DNA from: an uncultured Planktomarina sp.
GTDB taxonomy: Bacteria > Pseudomonadota > Alphaproteobacteria > Rhodobacterales > Rhodobacteraceae
Reading direction: 5' to 3'
Length of the DNA: 64,000 bases
Assembly: GCA_905182425.1 (NCBI GenBank)
Contig: CAJJBP010000007.1
Coordinates: 1-64,000, forward strand
The notes beneath the pieces are model-generated. The model saw nothing but the letters and a program-made list of their open reading frames with translations. It was not told the origin of the DNA and did not search any database. The number at the start of each line of letters is the position of its first letter. Position 1 is the stretch's first letter. Below are positions 9,151 to 18,326 of the stretch, piece after piece. Made by a program: the position numbers and the translations under genes.

Positions 9151-11946
9151 TTAGTGAGCATCCGCCCAATTCTGGCCTGATCCCGCTTCAACAATAAGAG
9201 GAACATCTAGGCGCACCGCAGGCATACTGGCTCCCTCCATGATCTCCTTTGCAATCACCGTAAGCTCATCGACAGCGCCATCTTCGACCTCAAACAATAA
9301 TTCATCATGCACTTGTAAGAGCATCTTGGCAGGCAGCTTCGCAATCGCATCTGGCATCCGCACCATAGCGCGGCGGATCACATCGGCGGCAGTGCCCTGA
9401 ATGGGTGCATTTATAGCTGCACGCTTGGCAAAACCGGCCTGTGGGCCTTTTGCATCTATTTCAGGTGTGTGAATTTTACGCCCAAACAATGTTTGGACAT
9501 AGCCATGCTGTTTGGCGAAGCCTACGGTATCATCCATATAGGTTCGGATGCCCGGGAAGCGTTCAAAATAGGTGTTGATGAAAGCCTGCGCCTCCCCTCT
9601 TGGGATGCGCAGATTACGGGCCAAGCCAAAGCCAGAAATTCCATAGATTACACCAAAGTTAATCGCTTTAGCTTTACGCCGAACATCTGGTGTCATCTTA
9701 TCCAATGGCACATCAAACATCTGGCTAGCGGTCAGGGCATGAATATCTATGCCATCGGCAAACGCCTGCTTAAGGCTGGCAATATCAGCAATATGCGCCA
9801 AAATACGGAGCTCTATTTGGGAATAGTCCAAAGCAACAAGGGTCTTGCCCGGCTCAGCCACAAAAGCTGCACGGATTTTCCGACCTTCTTCCGTGCGGAT
9901 CGGGATATTTTGCAAATTTGGATCTGTTGAGGACAAACGTCCCGTGCTTGCTCCCGCGATTGAATAAGAGGTGTGCACTCGGCCCGTGTCTGGATGAATA
10001 TGGTCTTGAAGAGCATCTGTGTAAGTTGATTTCAGCTTGCTCAACTGACGCCAATCTAGCACACGACCCGGCAATTCATGTTCAGTTGCAAGATCCTCCA
10101 ACACATCAACACCAGTTGCATATGCTCCAGTCTTACCTTTCTTGCCACCCGGCAAGGCCATCTCATCAAACAAGATTTCACCAAGCTGTTTGGGAGACCC
10201 TACATTAAAGGTACGCCCAGCAAGAGTGTGTATCTCATCTTCAAGGGCTGCCATTTTTTGAGCAAAACCATTCGACATGCGGCTCAGAGTATCGCGGTCA
10301 ACCTTGATCCCATGCCGCTCCATTTGAGCTAATACTGGCACCAAGGGGCGCTCCATAGTTTCATAAACCGTAGTCACTCTTTTACGATGCAAACGCGGTT
10401 TGAGATACTGCCAGAGACGCAATGTAATATCCGCATCCTCAGCCGCATATTTTGTAGCCTCATCCACGGGCACGTGGTCAAATGTTATTGCTGATTTCCC
10501 CGTCCCTAACAAGGTCTTGATCGGGATAGGCACATGGTTGAGGTAGCGTTCACTCAATAAATCCATGCCATGGTTGTGAATACCAGCATTTTGCGCATAG
10601 CTCAAAAGCATTGTGTCATCTATTGGGCCTATGTTAATTCCAACTCGGACCAAGATTTTCGCGTCATATTTCATATTTTGACCAATTTTGAGGATTGTAC
10701 TGTCCTCCATAACAGGCTTCAACATAGCCAACGCTTCAGCAAGGTTCATTTGTCCCTCTGCGAGCTCATTACTGCCAAACAGGTCATCTGCATTTCCGGC
10801 ACGGTGAGTAAGCGGTAAATAAGCCGCCTGCCCGGCCTCAACACAAAGGCAAACTCCAACCAAATCTGCACGCATATCATTCAGGCCAGTCGTTTCAGTA
10901 TCAACAGCCACGTATCCACGGGCATAAATTCGATCAATCCAAACCTGCAAACTGGCCGCATCACGGATGGTTTCATACTTACTTATATTAATTGGGGGGG
11001 ATTCTGACACGTCACTGGTGGCTTCGCGCTCGACTAAATCCTCAATAATTGGCGCTTCAGTCCCCATTTGATCAGCAAGCCGTTTGGTGAGCGTTCTGAA
11101 CTCCATCTTAGACACGAATGCCAGGAGATCCTCAGGGATAGGATCTTGAACTTCCAGATCATCAATGGTGAAATCAAGATCCATATCGCATTCAAGTTGT
11201 ACCAGTTTCTTCGATAATTCGATTTGTGGACGGTTATCTAAAAGGCTTTCACGGCGTTTGGGTTGCTTGATTTCACCCGCGCGATCCAAAAGACTTTCGA
11301 GATCACCATATTCATTAATCAATAAAGACGCAGTCTTAATTCCGATACCCGGCGCACCTGGAACATTATCCGCGCTGTCACCAGCCAAAGCCTGCACATC
11401 CACGACCCGTTCAGGATAGACACCAAATTTCTCTAACACACCATCACGATCAATAATCTTATTCTTCATGGCATCTAGCATAACGACACCATCACCAATT
11501 AATTGCATCATATCTTTATCAGAACTGATGATCGTACAGGCACCGCCCGCATCGCGGGCATGACTGGCTAAAGTTGCAATAATGTCATCAGCCTCAAAAC
11601 CTTGAACCTCCTTGCAGGCTATATTGAATGCGCGAGTAGCATCCCGCGTCAGAGGAAATTGAGGAATTAAATCCTCTGGCGTTGCAGATCGGTTCGCTTT
11701 GTATTGGTCATACATGTCATTGCGGAATGTCTTTCCAGAATGATCAAAAATCACAGCAACGTGGGTCGGCGCATCTGGCCCAGTGTTGCCCTCAACATAG
11801 CGATGCAGCATATTACAGAATCCAGCAACAGCTCCAACTGGCAATCCATCTGATTTGCGCGTCAGAGGCGGTAAAGCGTGATATGCGCGGAAGATAAATG
11901 CAGATCCATCGATGAGATGAAGATGATGCCCGTTCCCGAATGCCAT
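9151..11946 (-). CDS. polA: DNA polymerase I
   Basis: A 931-residue protein with all three domains. The 5'-3' exonuclease occupies about residues 1-290 (LHLIDGSAFIFRAYHALPP, SSDKDMMQL, GDSADNVPGAPGIGIKTA). The 3'-5' proofreading domain, about 330-520, keeps its acidic residues (VAVDTETTGL, NMKYDAKIL, YAAEDADITLRLW), so proofreading should be active. The polymerase domain includes LDYSQIELRILAH (motif A), KAINFGVIYGISGFGLA (motif B) and LLQVHDELLFEVED (motif C). It fills gaps in repair and replaces Okazaki primers. Start ATG at 11946; length is normal for the family. Confidence 0.97.
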   Translation of the reverse strand: MAFGNGHHLHLIDGSAFIFRAYHALPPLTRKSDGLPVGAVAGFCNMLHRYVEGNTGPDAPTHVAVIFDHSGKTFRNDMYDQYKANRSATPEDLIPQFPLTRDATRAFNIACKEVQGFEADDIIATLASHARDAGGACTIISSDKDMMQLIGDGVVMLDAMKNKIIDRDGVLEKFGVYPERVVDVQALAGDSADNVPGAPGIGIKTASLLINEYGDLESLLDRAGEIKQPKRRESLLDNRPQIELSKKLVQLECDMDLDFTIDDLEVQDPIPEDLLAFVSKMEFRTLTKRLADQMGTEAPIIEDLVEREATSDVSESPPINISKYETIRDAASLQVWIDRIYARGYVAVDTETTGLNDMRADLVGVCLCVEAGQAAYLPLTHRAGNADDLFGSNELAEGQMNLAEALAMLKPVMEDSTILKIGQNMKYDAKILVRVGINIGPIDDTMLLSYAQNAGIHNHGMDLLSERYLNHVPIPIKTLLGTGKSAITFDHVPVDEATKYAAEDADITLRLWQYLKPRLHRKRVTTVYETMERPLVPVLAQMERHGIKVDRDTLSRMSNGFAQKMAALEDEIHTLAGRTFNVGSPKQLGEILFDEMALPGGKKGKTGAYATGVDVLEDLATEHELPGRVLDWRQLSKLKSTYTDALQDHIHPDTGRVHTSYSIAGASTGRLSSTDPNLQNIPIRTEEGRKIRAAFVAEPGKTLVALDYSQIELRILAHIADIASLKQAFADGIDIHALTASQMFDVPLDKMTPDVRRKAKAINFGVIYGISGFGLARNLRIPRGEAQAFINTYFERFPGIRTYMDDTVGFAKQHGYVQTLFGRKIHTPEIDAKGPQAGFAKRAAINAPIQGTAADVIRRAMVRMPDAIAKLPAKMLLQVHDELLFEVEDGAVDELTVIAKEIMEGASMPAVRLDVPLIVEAGSGQNWADAH

Positions 11947-11987
11947 GATGATGCGATCCCTGGTTTATTAGTTAATAGGTTTGTGAC

Positions 11988-12146
11988 ATGAAAATATTAA
12001 TGCTGCCAGTGCTGCTGGCTTCGATTCCAATAATTACAGTCGCCAAGGGGCTATTTCCAGATAAAAAAGCAAAGTCACGCTTCATTTCCAAGACTGTACT
12101 AGCAAGGTATTATTACCAGTTAAGCCTATCTTTCAAAAAGCTTTAA
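11988..12146 (+). CDS. Possible small exported or membrane-anchored protein (52 residues)
   Basis: A 52-codon frame, divergent from polA. It begins MKILMLPVLLASIPIITVAKG, a hydrophobic stretch that could be a signal or anchor, followed by a basic tail (FPDKKAKSRFISK) and YYYQLSLSFKKL. No strong ribosome-binding site is visible and I do not recognise a family. It sits alone between polA and the zinc-finger gene on the opposite strand, so chance is a fair explanation. Confidence 0.25.
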   Translation: MKILMLPVLLASIPIITVAKGLFPDKKAKSRFISKTVLARYYYQLSLSFKKL

Positions 12147-12220
12147 GACTCCAAAACAATGTTGTTCAAGCGATTAACTCGGCCATTAAGAATACTAATT
12201 CTTGAAATTTTTGAAGCAGT

Positions 12221-12400
12221 TTAAACCTTTCCTTCAAATCCTTTATTCACCATTTTGGCGTCACAGTATGGACAAACCACCCATCCAAGGTCGTTTGGGA
12301 TTTGCAACCAAACACGGGGGTGTCCCAAGGCGCCTTCGCTGCCATCACAGGCCACGCGAAACGCCTCTACAATTTTGATCTCTGGTGTTTGAGTTATCAT
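12221..12400 (-). CDS. Small zinc-finger domain protein (zf-CHCC, NDUFS6-like)
   Basis: A 59-residue protein starting at the ATG at 12400. It matches the short alphaproteobacterial zf-CHCC proteins: EIKIVEAFRVACDG, then GEGALGHPRVWLQI (here SEGALGHPRVWLQI), ending with the VVCPYCDAKMV knuckle. The Cys, His, Cys, Cys set (CDG, GHPR, CPYC) would bind one zinc. The mitochondrial relative NDUFS6 belongs to complex I; the bacterial proteins are presumed related but the role is not settled. Longer upstream codons in the frame overlap the divergent ABC transporter gene and are not coding. It is transcribed toward polA. Confidence 0.8.
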   Translation of the reverse strand: MITQTPEIKIVEAFRVACDGSEGALGHPRVWLQIPNDLGWVVCPYCDAKMVNKGFEGKV

Positions 12401-12498
12401 TTTCAAGCCTTTTGGTTGCTGTTGGGCTGCGCCCCGCATATGTCGAGGGCTACGATACCAAAACCAGCGCAGCTCACAAGCACTTTGAAAGGTCCGAT

Positions 12499-13419
12499 AT
12501 GTCAGAAAATGCAATTGAGCTTCGAGGACTAGAGAAAACCTACGCTGCTACTAAAAAAATGAGTGCAAAAAAGGCATTGGACGGCATCAATCTAGATATT
12601 CCAAGAGGCTCTATATTTGGACTTTTGGGGCCCAACGGCGCGGGTAAATCCACGCTGATAAATATCCTAGCCGGGTTGGTACAAAAATCATCAGGTACAG
12701 TTAATGTTTGGGGTTTTGATCAAGACAAAAACCCTCGGCAATCCCGCGCAGCAATTGGAGTTATGCCTCAAGAGCTGAACCTTGATCCGTTCTTCACTCC
12801 AGGCGCATCTCTTGATATGCAAGCAGGACTTTATGGCGTACCAAAGCGTCAACGAAAAACAAGTGAAATTCTGCGTCTTATCGGTCTTGAAGATAAAGCT
12901 AACGCTTACGCTCGCAGTCTATCGGGTGGGATGCGCAGGCGCCTCTTGTTGGGCAAAGCATTGGTCCACAGTCCACAGATTTTGGTGCTCGATGAACCCA
13001 CAGCTGGTGTAGACATTGGACTGCGCCAAATGCTTTGGGATAATATCCGTCAATTGAATGCTGATGGCATGACAGTAATTTTAACGACACACTATCTCGA
13101 AGAAGCTCAGGAAATGTGCGATAGGATTGCAATTATTCATGAGGGTAAATTACGGGCTCTGGATACTACGGCCAACCTTTTGTCAAAACTCGACACCAAA
13201 ACTGTCGTTGTACAAGCACAGGTATCCCAAAAAATATCACTACCTGACGGAGTGACTTTGGACTACCGGCCAGATGGCAGCCTTGCCTTTAGCTATAGAC
13301 ACAGCATCACATCCCCAAACTTAATCCTGGATGCCCTGCGTTCGGCAAACGCTCACATCGAAGATATTCAGACAGAGCAACCTAATCTGCAGGACGTATT
13401 TTTAGAAATTACCAAGTAG
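12499..13419 (+). CDS. ABC transporter ATP-binding protein
   Basis: A 306-residue ATPase subunit starting at the ATG at 12499 (MSENAIELRGLEKTY). Walker A is GPNGAGKST, the ABC signature is LSGGMRRRLLLGKAL, Walker B is ILVLDEPTAGVD and the switch His is in LTTHYLEEAQEM. The C-terminal 80 residues resemble the accessory domain of ABC-2/drug or polysaccharide exporters (type DrrA/CcmA-like). No permease gene follows; the next gene is convergent. The partner must be encoded elsewhere, or this is an orphan ATPase. The short gap to the divergent zinc-finger gene holds both promoters. Confidence 0.85.
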   Translation: MSENAIELRGLEKTYAATKKMSAKKALDGINLDIPRGSIFGLLGPNGAGKSTLINILAGLVQKSSGTVNVWGFDQDKNPRQSRAAIGVMPQELNLDPFFTPGASLDMQAGLYGVPKRQRKTSEILRLIGLEDKANAYARSLSGGMRRRLLLGKALVHSPQILVLDEPTAGVDIGLRQMLWDNIRQLNADGMTVILTTHYLEEAQEMCDRIAIIHEGKLRALDTTANLLSKLDTKTVVVQAQVSQKISLPDGVTLDYRPDGSLAFSYRHSITSPNLILDALRSANAHIEDIQTEQPNLQDVFLEITK

Positions 13420-13425
13420 CAATTA

Positions 13426-13812
13426 TTAAGGCTGATCCCGGCAGAGCATCCGGCCCAAGGGACGGCCTGCAACCAAGTGTATGTGGAGGTGAGGAACCTC
13501 TTGAACGCCATGTGCACCAGTATTTGATAATAAACGGTAACCGTCACCACCATAACCCAGGTCCACTTTGAGCGCTTGCGCCACGTCGCCAATCGTACGT
13601 GTGAAATCCACTATCTCCTCGGCGCTGGCTTCTGCCGCAAAATGGTCAAAGCACACATAGGGCCCCTTAGGGATTACCAAAACATGTTCTGGCGCTTGGG
13701 CGTTAATATCGCGAAATGCAAGACTATGGTCTGTTTCAAGCACAGTTGTATTAGGAATCTCACCGCGTAAGATTTTAGCAAAAACGTTTTGATCATCATA
13801 GTCGTACCCCAA
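13426..13812 (-). CDS. hinT: HIT-family nucleotide-binding protein (HinT-like)
   Basis: A 128-residue histidine-triad protein. The HIT motif is PHLHIHLVAGRPLG near the C-terminus, and the N-terminal YDDQNVFAKILRGEIP and FRDINAQAPEHVLVIPK are typical of the Hint branch, which hydrolyses purine nucleoside phosphoramidates. I place the start at a TTG at 13812, 7 bases after a GAGGAG ribosome-binding site; the resulting protein starts (M)GYDYDDQNVF as expected. A TTG at 13833 is also possible but would have the ribosome-binding site inside the gene. It is convergent with the ABC gene (6-base gap). Confidence 0.85.
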   Translation of the reverse strand: MGYDYDDQNVFAKILRGEIPNTTVLETDHSLAFRDINAQAPEHVLVIPKGPYVCFDHFAAEASAEEIVDFTRTIGDVAQALKVDLGYGGDGYRLLSNTGAHGVQEVPHLHIHLVAGRPLGRMLCRDQP

Positions 13813-14069
13813 GGTTAGTCTCCTCAATTTCAAATAATTATTCCACTAGCGTTATATGGTTAACTTTCTTTTAAGAAATATCCAAAAACACAGCCAATCT
13901 AACGCCTTGGACGAAGCATTTTTCACCAAAGCATATCTACAAAATCTTCATCATTTAAACATTTTTCTAAATCTTACTGCAACTCCTAACACCAAATTCT
14001 AAGCAAGATAAAAATTGCTGAAATCGATCTCAGCCACAGCCATTCAACTATCTGCCAGCAATCAAGATC

Positions 14070-15059
14070 TTATGTGAGGCCTTGCGCCTTTATTAGCTCT
14101 GCAATCGACGTAGCAGGACGAGGGCCAATGTGGCTGATCACTTCTGAGGCGGCAATGCCACCAATTTTCCCGCAGGTTTGAAGATCATAGCCATGAACCA
14201 AACCGTACAAGAAACCAGCCGCAAACTGATCACCAGCGCCAGTGGCGTCCACAGGCGTCACAGGAACAACTCCGACGTCCCACCTTGAGCCTTTTTGGCA
14301 AATCGAGACACCGTCTGAAGACCGCGTACAAACAACCAATTCACAGTCAGCCGATCCGAGGGTCAATGCAGAGGAAAGGTCGTCCGTCTGGTACAGTGAC
14401 TTCAGCTCCTCCTCATTGCACAGGAGGTAATCCAACGGGCCCGCAACAAGCTTTCGAAAGTCTTCCCGGTGCCTATCGACGCAAAACGGGTCAGACAGGG
14501 AAATACCAGCCCGCGCACCTGCTGTTCGGGCTTGGTCTGCCGCTTTGCGAAATGCAGCCTTACCCGGCTCCTTATCAAACAAATAGCCCTCCAAAAACAA
14601 AATTTCGCAATCTGAAACTACTTCAGACGATACATCATCCGGACCAACATCAGAGGAAATACCAAGATAAGTATTCATGGAACGCTCTCCATCAGGAGAA
14701 ACAAAAATCATCGAACGAGAGGTGGGCAAAGCAGCGTTCTTAATTGGTTTATTTGGAAAATCAGTGCCCTCAGCTATCATTGCAGCGGCGTAAGACGCAC
14801 CCAAATCATCCAATGCTACCCTACCGATAAAAGCAGTGCTTACACCTAGAGAACCTAAACCAGAGATCGTATTCGCCACGGAGCCACCCGGTGTCTCGGT
14901 GCGCTGATCCATTGCGGAAAATAACGCCTCAGCACGCAGCTGATCAATAAGTTGCATTATGCCTTTTTCAACTCCGTTTTCAGTAAGGAACGCATCGTTG
15001 GTTGTAGCGATTACATCAGATACTGCATTACCAATGCCAACAACTTGAAACTTTTTCAT
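14070..15059 (-). CDS. PfkB-family sugar/nucleoside kinase (adenosine-kinase-like)
   Basis: A 329-residue ribokinase-fold protein. The N-terminal GIGNAVSDVIA, the glycine-rich TPGGSVANTISGLGSLG and the C-terminal PVDATGAGDQFAAGFLYG (PfkB signature 2, with catalytic Asp in GAGD) are present. The sequence pattern is that of alphaproteobacterial proteins annotated as adenosine kinases, which phosphorylate adenosine to AMP; substrate is inferred. The ATG at 15059 shares its A with the TGA of nth (TGATG), so the two are translationally coupled. Confidence 0.85.
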   Translation of the reverse strand: MKKFQVVGIGNAVSDVIATTNDAFLTENGVEKGIMQLIDQLRAEALFSAMDQRTETPGGSVANTISGLGSLGVSTAFIGRVALDDLGASYAAAMIAEGTDFPNKPIKNAALPTSRSMIFVSPDGERSMNTYLGISSDVGPDDVSSEVVSDCEILFLEGYLFDKEPGKAAFRKAADQARTAGARAGISLSDPFCVDRHREDFRKLVAGPLDYLLCNEEELKSLYQTDDLSSALTLGSADCELVVCTRSSDGVSICQKGSRWDVGVVPVTPVDATGAGDQFAAGFLYGLVHGYDLQTCGKIGGIAASEVISHIGPRPATSIAELIKAQGLT

Positions 15060-15703
15060 CAAAGGTTTTTCTCCTCAAAAAGGCAAAGATCACGTATAAT
15101 GCACGCCTTGCATTTCGGTTTACGAGCCATACAAATATACCGCCCATGCAATATCAGCCAATGATGTGCATGTAACTGAAAATCCGCTGGAACATTATCT
15201 TCAATCGCACGCTCAACATGATCAACTGTTTTTCCTGGCGCGATGCCCACACGATTACCAATGCGGAAGATATGCGTATCGACTGCTTGGGCAGGCTGCT
15301 GCCACCACATATTCAGAACGACATTTGCAGTTTTGCGACCAACGCCTGGGAGACTGACTAATGCGGCTCGTGAATTAGGAACTTCACCACCAAACTCATC
15401 CACTAACAAATGGGCCATCTTCATAACATTACGAGCTTTCGTTTTATAAAGACCAATGGTTTTGATGTGCTCAATCAAACTCTCTTCACCTAAGTCTAAC
15501 ATCTTTTGCGGTGTATCAACAATTTTGAACAAAGCCGCTGTGGCCTTATTGACACCTTTATCAGTCGCTTGAGCAGATAAGGCGACAGCGACAATTAGTG
15601 TGTAAGCATTAACATGATTTAGCTCGCCCTTCGGTTCTGGCTCATTGTTCTGAAATCGCGTAAAAATTTTGCAGATTACCTGGTATGAAAGCTGTTTTTG
15701 CAT
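15059..15703 (-). CDS. nth: Endonuclease III (DNA glycosylase/AP lyase)
   Basis: A 214-residue protein from the ATG at 15703. The helix-hairpin-helix is LVSLPGVGRKTANVVLN, with the catalytic Lys in GVGRKTA and Asp in AVDTHIFRIGNR. The C-terminal 4Fe-4S cluster cysteines follow the C-x6-C-x2-C-x5-C pattern (CMARKPKCKACIIRDLC). It removes oxidised pyrimidines in base excision repair. It is divergent from the alkylation-repair gene at 15813, so two DNA-repair genes share this promoter region. Downstream it overlaps the PfkB kinase start. Confidence 0.95.
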   Translation of the reverse strand: MQKQLSYQVICKIFTRFQNNEPEPKGELNHVNAYTLIVAVALSAQATDKGVNKATAALFKIVDTPQKMLDLGEESLIEHIKTIGLYKTKARNVMKMAHLLVDEFGGEVPNSRAALVSLPGVGRKTANVVLNMWWQQPAQAVDTHIFRIGNRVGIAPGKTVDHVERAIEDNVPADFQLHAHHWLILHGRYICMARKPKCKACIIRDLCLFEEKNL

Positions 15704-15812
15704 AGAATTACATGTAGCTAACTTTTCTCTCAGACAAAACCGCAATTTTCGGGTCGCTACTTGGAATATTCATAGGCTATGGTACACAAATCAATAATGG
15801 AGAACTTTAAGT

Positions 15813-16640
15813 TTGGAAGACACCCATAATTTCCAAGTTATTCGCCGCGCCATTGAAGCAGTTTACCGCTTTGACTATTCTTGTCGCTTTCAAGACCTTG
15901 TAGATGCCATCAGACTTAGTCCAGCAAATTTCAAGCGAAGTTTCTCTTTTTGGGTTGGGATTTCACATAAAAAATATCAGCAATACTTTGCGTAAGACGA
16001 TGCAAAATATCTTCTACAAAAAAATTTTAACAAGTTGCAAACTGCCCAAGAGTTTGTGTCATCAGAAAGCTCTCGGCAAGAGGACTTTTTTGTGAGCTGG
16101 GAGGCTATGGTACCCAGAGCTCAAGCCTCAAAAGGAGATGGCATCACAATTTATGAGGGCTGGTATCAAAGTCCCTTTGGAGAAGTAATTGCAATGGGTA
16201 CAGATCGCGGAATCTGTGGTCTTGGTTTTGCCAGCGAATTGGGACGGGACGTTGCGCGATCAGACCTTATTAAGAGATGGACTGCGGCCCACTTAAAACC
16301 AGCAAATACTCAACTTGATAACTGGATGGCAACAGCCTTTTCACAATGTGAAAAGATCGATCTACATTTGATTGGTACGCCCTTCCAGATTAGGGTTTGG
16401 GAAGCTTTACTTACAATTCCAAATGGGCACGTCACAACATATTCTCTTATCGCAGATAAGATTGGTAATCCCAAAGCCGTACGCACTGTTGCCACAGCCA
16501 TAGGACAAAATCCAATTGGGTTTTTAGTTCCATGCCACAGGGTTTTAAGAAAATCAGGAGAAATAGGTGGTTACCATTGGGGTTTGCCCCTGAAAAGGGA
16601 GATTCTTGCCTATGAAGGAGCCCTAACCGATGCACAATAA
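15813..16640 (+). pseudogene. Ada-like methylated-DNA-cysteine methyltransferase with an in-frame stop codon
   Basis: One frame of 275 codons runs from a TTG at 15813 to 16640, interrupted only by a TAA at 15993-15995. Before the stop is an AraC-type helix-turn-helix (FQDLVDAIRLSPANFKRSFSFWVGISHKKYQQYFA). After it, DDAKYLLQ and LQTAQEF continue the same domain, followed by the O6-alkylguanine transferase domain: GTPFQIRVWEALLTIPNGHVTTY, and the active Cys in VPCHRVLRKSGEIGGYHWG. Relatives have Leu where the stop lies, so TTA to TAA is the simplest change. The transferase half could be made separately from an internal start near 16035. The lesion may be a sequence error or a real nonsense mutation. 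Confidence 0.8.
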
Positions 16641-16740
16641 TAGGCAAAGCTTTGCCCAAACTCATAAGTTTATTTGCGATTTGAATTGCAGGTATTAAGT
16701 TACAGAAAAGGCGCCCTCAGAGCACAAAAAGGATTTAGGA

Positions 16741-17406
16741 ATGATAGTTTCTCGAATAAGTATGACAGTTACTGGTGCTGCATTATTGTTGGTTACAGCC
16801 TGCACGGACCCAAACCGTCTGGATAGAAGCAGCGGTCGGGACAATGAAACAACGGCAACTGTAATGGGCAGCATGCTTGGAGCAATAGCTGGCATGAAAG
16901 TATCAGGCGATAAGGATCGTACCAAAGGTGCATTATTAGGAGCATTCTTTGGAGCCGCTACCGGCTCAGTCATTGGACAACGATTGGACCAACAAGAGGC
17001 GGATCTTCGTCGTAATCTCGGCAACAATAAAGTTACGATCACGAATACAGGCTTAGAACTGATTGTAACAATGCCGCAGGATATTTTGTTCGCTGTTGAT
17101 AGCTCATCAGTTCGAAGTGACCTTCGACGTGATCTTGAGGCCGTTGCCAATAACTTACTAGCCTACCCGGACACCACAATTAAAATTAAAGGCCATACAG
17201 ATAACTCTGGGTCAGCTGCCTATAATCAATCCCTATCTCAACGCCGAGCGGAAGCCGTGGCTGAAGTGTTGACAGCTAGCGGCGTGCCACCAGGCCGAAT
17301 TCGTTCAATTGGACTCGGAGAAGATTCTCCATTGCAAAGCAACCTTACAGACCAGGGGCGTGCCCAGAATAGGCGTGTTGAAATTATAATTCAGCCGTAC
17401 ACATAA
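16741..17406 (+). CDS. OmpA-family outer-membrane lipoprotein
   Basis: A 221-residue protein with a lipoprotein signal ending in the lipobox LVTAC (Cys21). A glycine-rich segment with small residues (residues about 41-80, GSMLGAIAGM, GALLGAFFGAATGSVIGQ) resembles glycine-zipper domains. The C-terminal OmpA/peptidoglycan-binding domain has KGHTDNSGSAAYNQSLSQRR and GRAQNRRVEI. The architecture is that of YiaD/Pal-like proteins that tie the outer membrane to the cell wall. A ribosome-binding site (AGGATTTAGGA) precedes the ATG at 16741. Confidence 0.9.
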   Translation: MIVSRISMTVTGAALLLVTACTDPNRLDRSSGRDNETTATVMGSMLGAIAGMKVSGDKDRTKGALLGAFFGAATGSVIGQRLDQQEADLRRNLGNNKVTITNTGLELIVTMPQDILFAVDSSSVRSDLRRDLEAVANNLLAYPDTTIKIKGHTDNSGSAAYNQSLSQRRAEAVAEVLTASGVPPGRIRSIGLGEDSPLQSNLTDQGRAQNRRVEIIIQPYT

Positions 17407-17482
17407 TGCTACAGTACTATCTTGTGATGAAGCTTTTCTTTAAGGAAATAGTCATATGTTTTGACTAGTCCTTGGAGGACAC

Positions 17483-18244
17483 ATGCCATTTCAATCAATC
17501 GAAGCTGAAAAACTTTCTAAATCAGTTGTTCGGCAGATCGAACAGCTCATTTTGCGTGGTATCTTAAGACCAGGTGAGCGCCTACCTGCTGAACGTGACC
17601 TTGCCGAAAAACTTGCAGTTTCTCGTCCGTCATTACGCGAAGCACTTGGAGAGCTACAATCAGCGGGTCTCCTGATCGCACGCGCCAACGCTGGGATTTT
17701 TGTCGCCGAAGTATTAGGATCTGCTTTCTCTCCTGCTCTTATGCGCCTTTTCGCAACCCATGACGAAGCAGTCTACGATTATCTAGCCTTCCGGAAAGAC
17801 CTAGAGGGCCTTGCAGCAGAGCGCACAGCGCTTGAAGGATCTGATACTGACTTACAGGTCATTGATGCAATTTATCAAAAAATGGTTGCCAGCAAATCCA
17901 ATCGGCCCTCTGATGAGCAAGCCCGGCTAGATGCTCAGTTTCATATGTCTATTTGCGAGGCAGGGCATAATGTGGTCATGCTGCACATGATGAGATCTAT
18001 GTACGAGCTGCTTGAAATTGGAGTTTTCTATAATCGTCAAGCCACTTTCCGACAGCGCAGTGGCCGTGATCAACTGCTTGAACAACACCGCGAGATAAAC
18101 GCAGCCCTACAGGCGCGTGATCCTCACGGAGCCAAGCAAGCCGTGCATAAACATCTGGATTTTGTTGCAGGTGTTTTGCAGGCACAAGATCGTGCAGATC
18201 GCAACGAAAAGATCTCAAAACTACGTTTTTTGCACATTCAATAA
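17483..18244 (+). CDS. FadR-subfamily GntR transcriptional regulator
   Basis: A 253-residue regulator with an N-terminal winged helix (IEQLILRGILRPGERLPAERDLAEKL, then SRPSLREALGELQSAGLL) and a C-terminal FCD all-helical ligand domain from about residue 95, with metal-binding-type histidines (DAQFHMSICEAGHN, EQHREINAAL, VHKHLDFV). It resembles the PdhR/LldR/GlcC group, which senses small organic acids. A glycolate role is possible because the window contains glcDEF with a TTGGT/ACCAA palindrome at 5506, but the two loci are 12 kb apart. The ATG at 17483 has a strong GGAGGAC ribosome-binding site. Confidence 0.85.
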   Translation: MPFQSIEAEKLSKSVVRQIEQLILRGILRPGERLPAERDLAEKLAVSRPSLREALGELQSAGLLIARANAGIFVAEVLGSAFSPALMRLFATHDEAVYDYLAFRKDLEGLAAERTALEGSDTDLQVIDAIYQKMVASKSNRPSDEQARLDAQFHMSICEAGHNVVMLHMMRSMYELLEIGVFYNRQATFRQRSGRDQLLEQHREINAALQARDPHGAKQAVHKHLDFVAGVLQAQDRADRNEKISKLRFLHIQ

Positions 18245-18268
18245 TTTCAGTAGTAATGGCAAACTAAC

Positions 18269-18304
18269 TAGTAAGGCCCCAGGAATAAACCTTGGGCCTT
18301 ACTA
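18269..18304. terminator. Perfect 11-bp hairpin between convergent genes, likely bidirectional terminator
   Basis: TAGTAAGGCCC at 18269-18279 pairs perfectly with GGGCCTTACTA at 18294-18304, and an inner AGG/CCT can extend it. It sits in the 80-base gap between the FadR-type gene and the end of the ATP synthase operon. No good U-tract follows on either strand, so it may need Rho or act by RNA stabilisation. Confidence 0.6.
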
Positions 18305-18326
18305 AAAATAATATTAAACCAATATG

